Below are positions 1 through 7,384 of a DNA stretch of 10,464 nucleotides, piece by piece. Under the pieces are notes generated by a model, which saw nothing but the letters and a program-made list of their open reading frames with translations, did no database searches and was not told the DNA's origin. Numbering within the stretch: position 1 is the first letter of the stretch; each line of letters begins with the position of its first letter. The DNA comes from Cephalothrix spiralis (lineage: Eukaryota; Nemertea; Palaeonemertea; Archinemertea; Cephalotrichidae). Made by a program: the position numbers and the translations under genes. Location of the stretch: assembly GCA_032353305.1 (NCBI GenBank), contig JAUCNG010403917.1:1-10464 (forward strand), in the 5' to 3' direction.

Positions 1-87
1 AATATTTTTACAAAATTTTATGCGGCTCAGTTTTTTTGGCAAAATTTTGCACATTTTTTTCAACGCGCTCAAATTTTGTCCTAAAAA

Positions 88-212
88 GGGTGGGTGTTTT
101 TCAACTGGGGTCCGAAAAGTGAAAAAAAATGTCAAATTAGTGATGGTTTTGGGTGGGTGTATTTTAACCCTTGTCTGAAACGAGACAAAAATGCCAAGTT
201 AGTGATGGTTTG
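88..212 (+). repeat. Two-copy tandem repeat, 62-63 bp, starting GGGTGGGTG
   Basis: Units at 88-150 and 151-212 both begin GGGTGGGTGT and both end in a variant of AGTTAGTGATGGTTT. The middle parts are also alignable, and a third unit seems to start at about 212 (GGGGTGG). An 11-base C run follows at 277-287. An open frame at 94-435 crosses this repeat but shows no protein-like pattern, so I do not call a gene. Confidence 0.7.
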
Positions 213-398
213 GGGTGGTGAGTCCCATTGTAAGATTTCAAAAAAATTCACTTTCGAGACGTTGGTGCCAAGACAACCCCCCCCCCCTCTAGTGCTTATT
301 ATAAACTTATTTGAATCGGTGATTAACCGATATTTTGCATGTCATATAAACCAGAGGCCTATAAATGAATGCCTAAAGACATACATGATGCCCCACTC

Positions 399-495
399 CA
401 TCCTCGTTCACAGAGTCATATATCATACTTCATAATACCCGGCCTGGTAGAATTGATATCCAAACCATCTGCAACATAACTGTTATTTTTCACTA
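399..495. repeat. Dispersed repeat, copy 1
   Basis: The core CATCCTCGTTC followed by CATACTTCATAATA matches 1707-1800 at most positions over the first 40 bases. Weaker similarity continues for another 50 or so bases (GGCCTGG against GTCAGGC, then an ATAACT stretch). Both copies have the same orientation. It adjoins the tRNA-like segment at 505-580 and could be the body of the same SINE. Confidence 0.55.
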
Positions 496-1101
496 GAATT
501 AAAACATAGGCAAGGTTCGAACCCACGACAATTTAAAAGGCCAATCTCAAAATTAAAGGACTCTGCGTAGGAGGATGGTCCCACCCTGGTGTCTACTTCT
601 TGCATTCTTTAATCACTCAGGAATAATACAACTTCTTGATGACGAAAAACCAAACTTACGTAATAAATGACGGGCAAAAAACTCAATATTTCACGTAGCT
701 ACGATAATTACATGTGTATGATATTTTATAAAGATTCGATACTAGATCGACAGCTGTGTTTCATGAAGTAAAAGACTGATAATTCAGACTATTGACGATC
801 GGCGCGCCACCAATCTTACTAAATATACTTAAGAAAAGCAGAACCACCCGAATAAAAATTGAGCTTGCCACGTATGCAGTGCAAGGAAGACTAGCATAAG
901 AACATTTTTGTAAATTTTACAAGAGAGCAGTTTATTGATTTGGTATTCTATTATCAGACGTTACTCTGGGGTGCGGCCCCGTTATTAGGGACGAGGTCCC
1001 GATCGCGATAGCCTACCTAATTAATATTTCGAATCTAGATAGAGAAATAAATCCCCTATCTCGGAAGGGTAAAGCTTTTTTTTAAATTACTTTGTTTACG
1101 G
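436..1101. other. Non-coding stretch
   Basis: Apart from the repeat and SINE-like traces listed separately, I see no coding exon here. A GTAAGT splice-donor-like string occurs on the minus strand near 651-656, but no open frame leads into it. A short GC-richer patch around 965-1015 is not recognised. Confidence 0.5.
505..580 (-). repeat. SINE-like tRNA-derived head
   Basis: On the minus strand a perfect B-box-like GGTTCGAACC (514-523) is preceded by GTCGTGG. About 45 bases upstream is a degenerate A-box-like segment, TACGCAGAGTCC (about 558-569). Order and spacing fit a tRNA-derived RNA polymerase III promoter. The cloverleaf is not intact, so this reads as an old SINE head and not a functional tRNA. 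Confidence 0.4.
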
Positions 1102-1397
1102 ACACCGCGGGTGAAAATTTCCGAAAAATGAATATAAAAAATGAAATAAATTTCACCGCCGGCGACGGACATTTTCAGACGTCGAATGAGAGAAAAAACG
1201 TCAGAAAATGGAAATAATAATTTTTCTTTTTTTTTTACCGCCGACGGAATTTCCGGACGTCGAATGAGAAAAAAAAGTCAGAAATTGGAAATAATAATTT
1301 TTTTTTTACCGCCGACGGAATTTCCAGACGTCGAATGAAAAAAAGACGTCGGAAAAATGGAAAAAATAATTTTTTTTACGGCCGACGGAAATGAAAT
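1102..1397 (+). repeat. Minisatellite of 70-82 bp units with a GACGTCGAATGA core
   Basis: Three clear units lie at 1155-1236, 1237-1307 and 1308-1377. Each runs ACCGCCGRCGGA, then TTTCNGACGTCGAATGA, then an A-rich GTCRGAAA segment, then AATAATAATT and a T run. A partial fourth unit (1378-1397) and a degenerate leading unit (about 1102-1154) flank them. Length differences come mainly from the T and A runs. Each unit carries several CpGs in an otherwise AT-rich region. Confidence 0.85.
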
Positions 1398-1538
1398 CAT
1401 TATTTTCGCTCTGTTACACATTTTCTGGACAATTTTTTTGACTGTGTATAATTGTTATAGTTTTCAAAATATCTAAAATAAAAGTATAAAGTATAAAAAA
1501 GATAATGAAAAATGATATTTTCAAAATGCACTCTAAAA

Positions 1539-1637
1539 TTATATTTTTATTATGAAAAGGATAGATTTTCTGAAGGCTGTGTTCCCGTAGGAGTCCTCGA
1601 TTACGTACTTACTGAACGGCTGGTAAAATTCGCCTCC
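1539..1637 (-). CDS. Possible terminal exon of the spliced minus-strand gene
   Basis: On the minus strand a good acceptor (TTAATTTCAG, cut after 1638) opens a 32-codon frame beginning GGEFYQPFSKYV and ending in TAA. Its first 20 or so codons are clearly less AT-rich than the surroundings. An AATAAA string falls inside its end (1546-1551). The weakness is phase: exon 2640-2791 ends one base into a codon, whereas this frame needs a complete codon before it. An intermediate exon would therefore be required, and I could not find one convincingly. It may belong to another transcript or be chance. Confidence 0.28.
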   Translation of the reverse strand, partial: GGEFYQPFSKYVIEDSYGNTAFRKSILFIIKI

Positions 1638-1706
1638 CTGAAATTAATTATAAAAAGCTCAGTTTGAGTTGATAAAGCTTCCATAGTAAATTTACTAAAG
1701 TACTAT

Positions 1707-1800
1707 CATCCTCGTTCTCAGGGTCTTATATTACATACTTCATAATATTGGTCAGGCTGTATGAAACTATATAAAGATGCAGCCTTTACCATAACTATAA
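1707..1800. repeat. Dispersed repeat, copy 2
   Basis: Direct-orientation relative of 399-495, sharing the CATCCTCGTTC and CATACTTCATAATA blocks. No tRNA-like head is visible beside this copy. Confidence 0.55.
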
Positions 1801-2639
1801 AAGGAGGACATACTACACATCGCTTCCTTAGTACGATACGATGTATGAGTTCAGTTAGTACAAAACTGCTAAAATGGTAAACTCTCTGAAACTACGCCGA
1901 CATGTCACCCGAACAAGTGAAGATGAAATGCTATAATGTATCAAAATATTCAATTGAAAAGCAGAATGCAACCTCACAAATAGTCCTATGTTCTAGTGAC
2001 ATGTTAATGTCCTACTTTTTTAATGTTGGTCAAATAATAATTTCAGCGTCACGGCTTCGACGCTCGCTTTTTTTAAATATCATAATGGATCATAATGCCA
2101 CATTCTCCCGTTTTCTTGCTAAGTTAAAGCCTTTAAAGGCAGGGGGAGTCATGGAAAAACGTGGGGTGGGTGGGTATCTATTTATTTGGGCCAAAAACCA
2201 TTTTCTATCCAATTTTTTCCTTCTTTGTTTTTAACCAATTTTCGGCTTTTAATCATTTATTTTGATTACATAACCTGTAATATTAGCTTAAATCACCATT
2301 CAAATTAGAAATTTAGTAGCAACATGGTAAAAATTGGGTAGGTAGTCAAACCTTTAAGGAAATGGGCGCGTTGTGGAAACAATTTGCCCGGAATAAATGT
2401 TTTTTGATTGAAAAAATTGGATGGGTGGTCAATAATTTAGTATAAAAAATTGGCAATGTGGAAATAATTGGCAAAAAAGGGGTGAGTGCCTGGGTGGGGG
2501 TAAAAATGCCCTTTTCGAATTCTTTTTGGGGTACCTAAACTCAATTTGCCAATTTTCGGCATACGTGTATGCCAATTTATAACATTTTCCTGATGAAAGT
2601 ATGACTGAGTGGGCTGTTTTTTTTCATTCTCGTATTTAC
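1801..2639. other. Non-coding stretch with G-rich GGGTGGG-type patches
   Basis: No convincing exon. The frame at 1902-2234 (+) starts with a plausible ATG but quickly becomes AT-driven low-complexity residues and has no splice support. G-rich purine patches at 2163-2176, 2334-2345, 2419-2430 and 2478-2502 resemble the GGGTGGGTG unit at 88-212. Most of the region lies downstream of exon 2640-2791 and may be intron of that gene. Confidence 0.45.
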
Positions 2640-2791
2640 CTGTCACTAATTCTGGTTTTATAAAATCTACCATGGTCGATGATCTCATTGTATCTTTATC
2701 AGATGTGGTGTGAAAGAAATGTGAATTTTCAATTCGTTTTTGTGACAGCTTATCATCTTGCTCAAGCATTAGTAACTGGGCAGGGGTAAAT
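2640..2791 (-). CDS. Internal exon of an unidentified spliced gene (second recognisable exon)
   Basis: On the minus strand the acceptor CCATTCTTTCAG (cut after 2792) and the donor ACAG/GTAAAT (GT at 2639-2638) bound a 152-base exon. Its frame begins FTPAQLLMLEQDDKLSQKR and ends near DFIKPELVT. The exon starts with one base that completes a codon left two bases long by exon 3698-4071 (GG+A, Gly), so the two join in frame. It leaves one base over for a further exon that I could not place securely. The segment SHFFHTTSDKD...SSTMVDF is charged and soluble-looking with no membrane segment. The pattern (S/T)HF, a few residues, D, then S/T and D-F vaguely recalls repeat modules of axonemal microtubule-stabilising proteins; this is a weak impression, not an assignment. 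Confidence 0.75.
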
Positions 2792-2865
2792 CTGAAAGAA
2801 TGGAAGTTAAAAAAATTGATATATGAAGGCATCCCGATACCGTAAGTTTATCTAAATATTATTAT

Positions 2866-2935
2866 ATTCACCCATACTCCGGCACGATACGAGCCAAAAC
2901 CGATTGACCGCTTTTACTAGCTGCGCCATTGAGGA
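2866..2935 (-). repeat. tRNA-like SINE remnant
   Basis: Minus-strand TGGCGCAGCTAG (2917-2928) matches the A-box consensus with one mismatch and is followed by TAAAAGCG, as in tRNA-derived SINEs. The expected B-box position (about 2866-2876) reads GGGTGAAT and is degenerate. It lies in the intron between exons 2640-2791 and 3698-4071. Confidence 0.35.
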
Positions 2936-3210
2936 ATCCTAATATTTATAATCATTTATCTCGTAAGTTATTTTTATATACACAATAGGATTTTCTATGA
3001 AATATGAACGTGAATAAATCGGGTAAAATTCAAAAGGATTTATTATTTTTTGTTTCATTGTGGATTTTTTTACCTCCGGTATGATTAGTGTTTTTCGTGA
3101 AGAGGAACACAACTATGGGTTTGACAATCTCTATCTCATTTTGATAAATCAGTCATTGTAAAAAATCAGAGAAACACAATGGAAAAGAATCTTCTATAAA
3201 GCATAACTAT
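2936..3210. other. Intronic sequence without recognisable features
   Basis: AT-rich sequence between the tRNA-like remnant and the hairpin element. It is inside the intron defined by the acceptor at 2792 and the donor at 3697. No coding or repeat signal noted. Confidence 0.5.
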
Positions 3211-3649
3211 CAGGGAACCGTTTTCGCCAATTTTTCGCCGATCGCCGATAAAACTTGTCGATATGCCGATGCATATCGGCAAGTTTTATCGGCGCGAAAC
3301 AAATTGAAAGTGCCGATGATACCATCCGCCGATATCATCAGCACTTCCAATTTGTTTCGCGCCGATCTCGCCGATAATCGGCACATCAGCGGGTGGTTCG
3401 TTGATCATTGCCGATATGCCGATAAAGTTATCGGCAATGATCGGCGAACCACCCGCCAATGTGCCGATTATCGGCATATCGGCCAGATCGGCGACATATA
3501 AATTGAAGTCTATATATGCTCATCGGCGTAACGGCAAGCTTTCTGCCGATAATACCGATTTGCCGATTATCGGCAGGTCTGCGAACCATCCGCCGGATAA
3601 TCGGATTATCGGCACAGAGCTTGCCGATATCGGCGTAAACGGTTCGCTG
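3211..3649. mobile_element. Non-autonomous hAT-like foldback element built from GCCGAT hairpins
   Basis: The left end CAGGGAACCGTTTTCGCC and the reverse complement of the right end (CAGCGAACCGTTTACGCC) agree at 16 of 18 bases. Both start CAGNG, as in hAT transposon termini. Between them are about 25 GCCGAT/ATCGGC hexamers arranged as successive hairpins: 3244-3293 (23-bp arms, 1 mismatch, 4-base loop), 3291-3363 (33-bp arms, 3 mismatches), 3361-3492 (arms of 56 and 64 bases) and 3532-3626 (arms of about 27 bases). There is no transposase. A clean 8-bp target duplication is not visible (ATAACTAT left, GATAAGAC right), so the hAT label is tentative. It lies within the intron, 47 bases past the splice donor at 3697. 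Confidence 0.65.
3361..3492. repeat. Long imperfect palindrome, arms 3361-3416 and 3429-3492
   Basis: The largest hairpin of the element. The arms share GCGGGTGGTTCG and GATCATTGCCGATA with only transition mismatches. The right arm carries an extra 8 bases that duplicate a GCCGAT-type step. The loop is 12 bases (3417-3428). Confidence 0.8.
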
Positions 3650-3697
3650 GATAAGACTCCTATAAAGGCGACGAAAATTTTAAAATTCTGTACTTAC

Positions 3698-4071
3698 CCC
3701 CTGTTCTTCAATGGGGTGTAGTCGGCCATCATCACAGATGCTCCATGGACCGGTTGCGCATTTTTCTTCTCCTTAATTGAAGTCAGTTGAAATCGTGGGT
3801 CAGAGTCAATATCTTCCGTGTTTTTACTCGCACTTAAGTGGTCAAAATGTTTGATCTTCCGTTCAGGGTCACGTGCAACGCGCCTTATATAGTCTGTTGG
3901 GCTCCAGGAGGAAAAAGCGCCGCGGGCCTCCGACTCCGCATGGCTCGAGTCTGATCCCAAAATAAAATGAGTCTTCTTAAAGTTATCTCCCTCCCTGACC
4001 CGTTGGGTTAGGTGTATAATACGACTTCTAACTAGGTCTTGTGATCCTTTTGATAAGCTGCTATATGTAAC
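3698..4071 (-). CDS. Internal exon of an unidentified spliced gene (first well-supported exon)
   Basis: On the minus strand a strong acceptor (TTTTTTTATTTCCAG, cut after 4072) and a strong donor (GGG/GTAAGTA, GT at 3697-3696) enclose a 374-base exon open in one frame for 124 codons. It begins VTYSSLSKGSQDLVRSR, includes QRVREGDNFKKTHFILGSD and SSWSPTDYIRRVARDPERK, and ends DYTPLKNR plus two bases of a Gly codon. A stop (TAG) lies in frame shortly upstream of the acceptor with no ATG between, so it cannot be a first exon. The protein is hydrophilic, rich in Arg, Lys, Asp and Ser, with no membrane segment. The THFILGSD string recalls HFxLGxD-like repeats of sperm and cilium axonemal proteins; I do not recognise the gene. 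Base composition is clearly less AT-rich than the flanks. Confidence 0.8.
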
Positions 4072-4537
4072 CTGGAAATAAAAAAACTATAGTTTATATA
4101 ATGTTTAACCTGCCTGAGCGTGTGCACATTACGAATGCACTACTCTGCAACAGTGCACCAGTGATCGATCACAAGTCGTAACACTGAAGCATCAAATAAG
4201 CTCTAGTCAAACTCGCAATATCATCCAGCTCGCGGGCCGGAAGTAATATTTTTAAGATTTTTAAACCGGAAACAGATAAATCATTTACATGTCAGTTACA
4301 CTTACATGAAACGTCACGGTTCAATAAGTGGTTCAATCCAGAACAGATCAGAACAGCGATTGTTGCCCGAGTCTGTGGTTTTTGCTATTTTTTAGCAATC
4401 TTTCTAGTTGTCAGGCACCACGTGATAGGCCGCGAACACGAACGTTATTACATGTCTACCACATCATCACATGATCATGCATTGGCCGTCCAAAGATCAG
4501 CCGAGGCTAACCCCTATGTTGACCAATGACATCGTAC
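4072..4537. other. Probable intron or upstream region of the spliced gene
   Basis: No secure exon. An ETS-like CCGGAAGT (4237-4244), a CACGTG E-box (4420-4425) and a moderate CpG patch near 4230-4245 might belong to a promoter. A GTAAGT donor string on the minus strand (4300-4305) is preceded in the required phase by a nearby stop and no ATG, so it cannot supply the start of exon 3698-4071. Confidence 0.3.
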
Positions 4538-4648
4538 CTGTATTTCCCAGTGACATTTGCGTTTTACAATCGAAACAATCTCCTCCGAAACCCAGGTTAA
4601 ATGCCATAGAATAAGGATAACCAGATGGTCATTTAGTAATAATTTCAT
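4538..4648 (-). CDS. Candidate first coding exon of the spliced gene
   Basis: On the minus strand an ATG (4646-4648) opens a 37-codon frame running exactly to a CAG/GTACGA donor (GT at 4537-4536). It leaves a complete codon, which is the phase exon 3698-4071 needs. The joined protein would start MKLLLNDHL, with a hydrophobic stretch (VILILWHL), then continue into VTYSSLSK. The phase match could be chance (one in three). A hydrophobic start is odd before such a soluble exon, and the ATG abuts the satellite array. The true first exon may lie further upstream. Confidence 0.3.
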
Positions 4649-4663
4649 GTCTGATTCTTCACA

Positions 4664-5600
4664 ATCAAAAACTGGCCTAGATAAGATCAGCTACAAAATA
4701 TAATTTGCGACGAAATATGCTAAATACTTCGAGTATAATAATACACATACGATAATTATATACACTATATATAATATGGTCACCAAAAAATCAAACTTAT
4801 CATTTCTAAGGTTGCTTCATAAACTTATTTTTATAACTTTCTACAAATTTTTACAATGTAACAATCGGCTTATAAAAATGTACACAATCAAAAATGGCCT
4901 ATATGGAATCAGCAACAAATTTAAATTTGCGACGAAATAAGCTAAATATACACATAATTATATACAATATACGGTCACCAGAAAATGAAACTTATCATTT
5001 CTAAGGTTGCTCCATAAACTTGTTTTTATAACTTTCTGCAACTTATTTTTATAACTTTCCACAACTTAAACTTTCTACAACTTATTTTTATAACTTTCTA
5101 CAATTTATTTTTATAACTTTCCACAACTTATTTTTATAACTTTCTACAAATTTTTACAATGTAACAATCGGCTTATAAAAATGAGCACTATCAAAAAACG
5201 ACCTAGATAAGACAATCAACAAATTTTGAATTTGCGACGAAATAAACTTAATACTTCGAGTATATACATGTAATCATATACACTATACGGTCACCAAAAA
5301 AATCAAAATTATCATTTCTAAGGTTGCTCCATAAACTTATTTTTATAACTTTCTACAAATTTTTACAATGTTATAATCGGCTTATAAAAATGTATATAAT
5401 CAAAAAATGGTCTAGATAAGAATCTGATCAGCAACAAATCTTAATTTGCGACGAAATAAGCTAAATACTTCGAGTATAATTATACACATAATTATATACA
5501 CTATACGGCCACTAGAAAATTAACTTTCTAGGATTGCTTCATAAACTTATTTCTATAACTTTTTACAATGTTATAATTTGCTAATAAAAATGTAAACATC
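4664..5600 (+). repeat. Four-unit tandem satellite, about 200-220 bp per unit
   Basis: Units start at 4664, 4887, 5190 and 5399 with ATCAAAAA followed by a variant of TGGCCTAGATAAG. Each then contains TTTGCGACGAAATA, a CTTCGAGTATA segment (missing in unit 2), TATACACTAT, GGTCACCA (GGCCACTA in unit 4), CATTTCTAAGGTTGC (degraded in unit 4), TTTTTATAACTTTCTAC and CGGCTTATAAAAATG. Units 1, 3 and 4 are about 200-223 bp; unit 2 is 303 bp because of an internal 23-bp expansion. No coding potential. Confidence 0.9.
5017..5147 (+). repeat. Nested 23-bp subrepeat inside satellite unit 2
   Basis: Six head-to-tail copies of AACTTATTTTTATAACTTTC plus YAC or TGC, starting at 5017, 5040, 5063, 5079, 5102 and 5125. 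The third is shortened to 16 bases. The ends alternate CTAC and CCAC, suggesting a two-unit duplication step. Other satellite units carry a single copy. Confidence 0.85.
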
Positions 5601-5866
5601 TATGATTTTCGCTAAAAGAGCGACTAATATTAAAAGATCGATTTTGAAGTACGTACACTATACTTCAATTAGTAATTATCAACTACACTGTACAATTTAA
5701 ATTGTATAAGATATAATTATGATCAAATTGTTAACTGCCAAGTAATAGTAAATAAATATAATTTGAATTCCATAAAGGAGAAGGGAACCACGGTTATCAA
5801 GTAGACAGTGTTACCCCATGTTTAAAGGCACCATGTTAAATCCAAAATGTCTATCTATGTAATGTT
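5601..5866. other. Downstream region of the kinase frame
   Basis: AT-rich, between the satellite and the kinase stop codon. It contains a perfect 16-bp palindrome (5691-5706, TACAATTTAAATTGTA) and an 8-bp inverted pair (5644-5651 with 5661-5668). No minus-strand AATAAA is present; an ATTAAA overlaps the kinase stop. I see no clear polyadenylation signal. Confidence 0.5.
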
Positions 5867-7384
5867 TTAATCACTTTTTGTGCCACTTACTTCGGACTGG
5901 AAGGGATTTTGTGACCTAGTTGCAGCAGAGGCTGATGTGCCAAGACGCAAAGCACTTAAGTCTGGGTTCACTGGAATAGCACTTCCCGTTGGGGAGGAAA
6001 CAAATTGGCTTAAATTTCCAAGCACCGAATTTATTATTTCCTTATCAAACTTCGGATGTATTATTTTTCCTTTAATCACAAACTCAGGCTTTCGACCTTC
6101 GAATTGTTCCTGAAATAACACATCCAATCTATCACAAGATTGTTTTGCAGATGGGCGTTGCAGTCTTTCTTGATTCCACATCTCTTTCACAAGATTCTTG
6201 ATATCCTCTGCAGGCTTATCATCAGTGAATTCCGGTCTCCTACCATCTCTGACCATTGTTGTTATATCCCCGGTGTTTTTTGCAGCTTGAAAGGGTTCAC
6301 ATTTGTAATATAGCATCCCGCTGAACATCTCAAACAAAACCATTGAAGCGGAAAAAATATCAGTAGCGGACGAATAAAGTCTTGATTTATTGACCTCGGG
6401 TGGTAAATACACAGGAGTACCATCGCGACTGGAGGCTTTTTCAACGTCACCAACAAGAAGATCTGCTAGTCCAAAATCACCTATTTTTACTCTGTAATCA
6501 AATCCGATAAACACATTCTGTAATTTTATGTCTTTATGGACCATTTTCTCTGAATGAATATAAGCTAATCCATTCAACATTTGTACAGATATGTACAAAA
6601 AATGCTGAAGGCTGCTTTCATACTGTCTCGCAATTCCAGGATTTCTGTCCAATTCTGGTCCCTGGTCAATAAAGTGATCTTTTAAGTCTTCCATACATAA
6701 CTCTGTCATAAAATATATCATAGGATGCCCACCTTCGTTAGCTAGCATATGACCGTAAAATTCGACAACATTGTCATGCTTAAGTCTTAGAAAATTGTCT
6801 GCTTCTTTCTTAAGCAAATTAAGCATGGACTTTTGCATTGATACATTAATACATTTGATGGCAATTTTTTCACCAGTTAGAATAATTTTTCCAAGCTTAA
6901 CAACTCCAAAGCTCCCCGAACCAAGGACTGTATCCAAAATACGTATATTTTTCATATCAATAAAAGCTTTGTTTGATAAGACAAAATTAGACATATCCCA
7001 GTATAAATCCAAATTGTCCCTTTTTAGGCCTATATTACTAGACGATACTAGGTCATAAATATCGCGAATTCTACATAAATAATGCAGATATTTGATAGTT
7101 TTGTCTGCATATTCTTTATACTTATTCAGTCTTTGATCGTTGAGTTTTTCAAGCATACGCTTACAAGTATTTACATTAGAAATTATGTTTAGGATCTTGC
7201 TCTTAAAACCCGAATTACCTGTCGGGTAAAACTCAATTTTTTCATCGTAAAATTCATTTAGTTCCCAAATGTCATCGATATCTATTTTTTTAAGTAGGAA
7301 TTTCAGTAACTTCACAGAACCATTTCGAACAACAGTTCTAAAATGTTCATCTTCATGTTGGTATGAAACCTTTTCGTAAAGGTA
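5867..7384 (-). CDS. Protein kinase domain segment of the ankyrin-kinase frame
   Basis: The open segment follows TAA 7385-7387. The first in-frame codons (YLYEKV...HFRTVVRNGSVKLLKFLL) still read like ankyrin helices. Counting from GTG 7313-7315 as residue 1, a helical linker covers about 1-120 and a kinase domain about 125-405. Visible motifs are the glycine loop LGSGSFG (131-137), AIK lysine 154, Glu171 of helix C, threonine gatekeeper in MTEL (204), catalytic loop HKDIKLQN (260-267), DFG (280-282), PPE (305-307), Asp319 and Arg387. All catalytic residues are present, so Ser/Thr or dual-specificity activity is expected. The HKD in place of HRD makes it a non-RD-type kinase, and the sequence looks tyrosine-kinase-like/RIP-like. 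A Ser/Thr-rich tail (438-482) follows. The only in-frame ATG before the domain encodes Met54 (7154-7156), so a stand-alone kinase could start there. Confidence 0.85.
   Translation of the reverse strand, partial: YLYEKVSYQHEDEHFRTVVRNGSVKLLKFLLKKIDIDDIWELNEFYDEKIEFYPTGNSGFKSKILNIISNVNTCKRMLEKLNDQRLNKYKEYADKTIKYLHYLCRIRDIYDLVSSSNIGLKRDNLDLYWDMSNFVLSNKAFIDMKNIRILDTVLGSGSFGVVKLGKIILTGEKIAIKCINVSMQKSMLNLLKKEADNFLRLKHDNVVEFYGHMLANEGGHPMIYFMTELCMEDLKDHFIDQGPELDRNPGIARQYESSLQHFLYISVQMLNGLAYIHSEKMVHKDIKLQNVFIGFDYRVKIGDFGLADLLVGDVEKASSRDGTPVYLPPEVNKSRLYSSATDIFSASMVLFEMFSGMLYYKCEPFQAAKNTGDITTMVRDGRRPEFTDDKPAEDIKNLVKEMWNQERLQRPSAKQSCDRLDVLFQEQFEGRKPEFVIKGKIIHPKFDKEIINSVLGNLSQFVSSPTGSAIPVNPDLSALRLGTSASAATRSQNPFQSEVSGTKSD

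Noticed and set aside
94-435. 113-codon plus-strand frame
   Set aside because: Crosses a tandem repeat, a C run and a dispersed repeat; no protein-like pattern or splice sites.
1902-2234. 110-codon plus-strand frame
   Set aside because: No homology I recognise; the second half translates G-rich and T-rich repeat sequence.
2866-2935. Functional tRNA gene
   Set aside because: Only the A-box region is tRNA-like; the B box is degenerate and no cloverleaf with an acceptor stem can be drawn.
3194-3667. CTATAAAG direct repeat on both sides of the hairpin element as a target duplication
   Set aside because: The copies lie 9 and 10 bases outside the CAGNG ends, not adjacent to them, so they are probably chance in AT-rich DNA.
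3286-3721. Overlapping open frames on both strands with repeated Pro-Ile-Ile-Gly and Ile-Gly patterns
   Set aside because: They arise from the GCCGAT/ATCGGC hairpins, appear on both strands and have no splice or start support.
4664-5600. CRISPR-like spaced repeats
   Set aside because: Whole units are homologous with no unique spacers, and the context is eukaryotic; it is a satellite.
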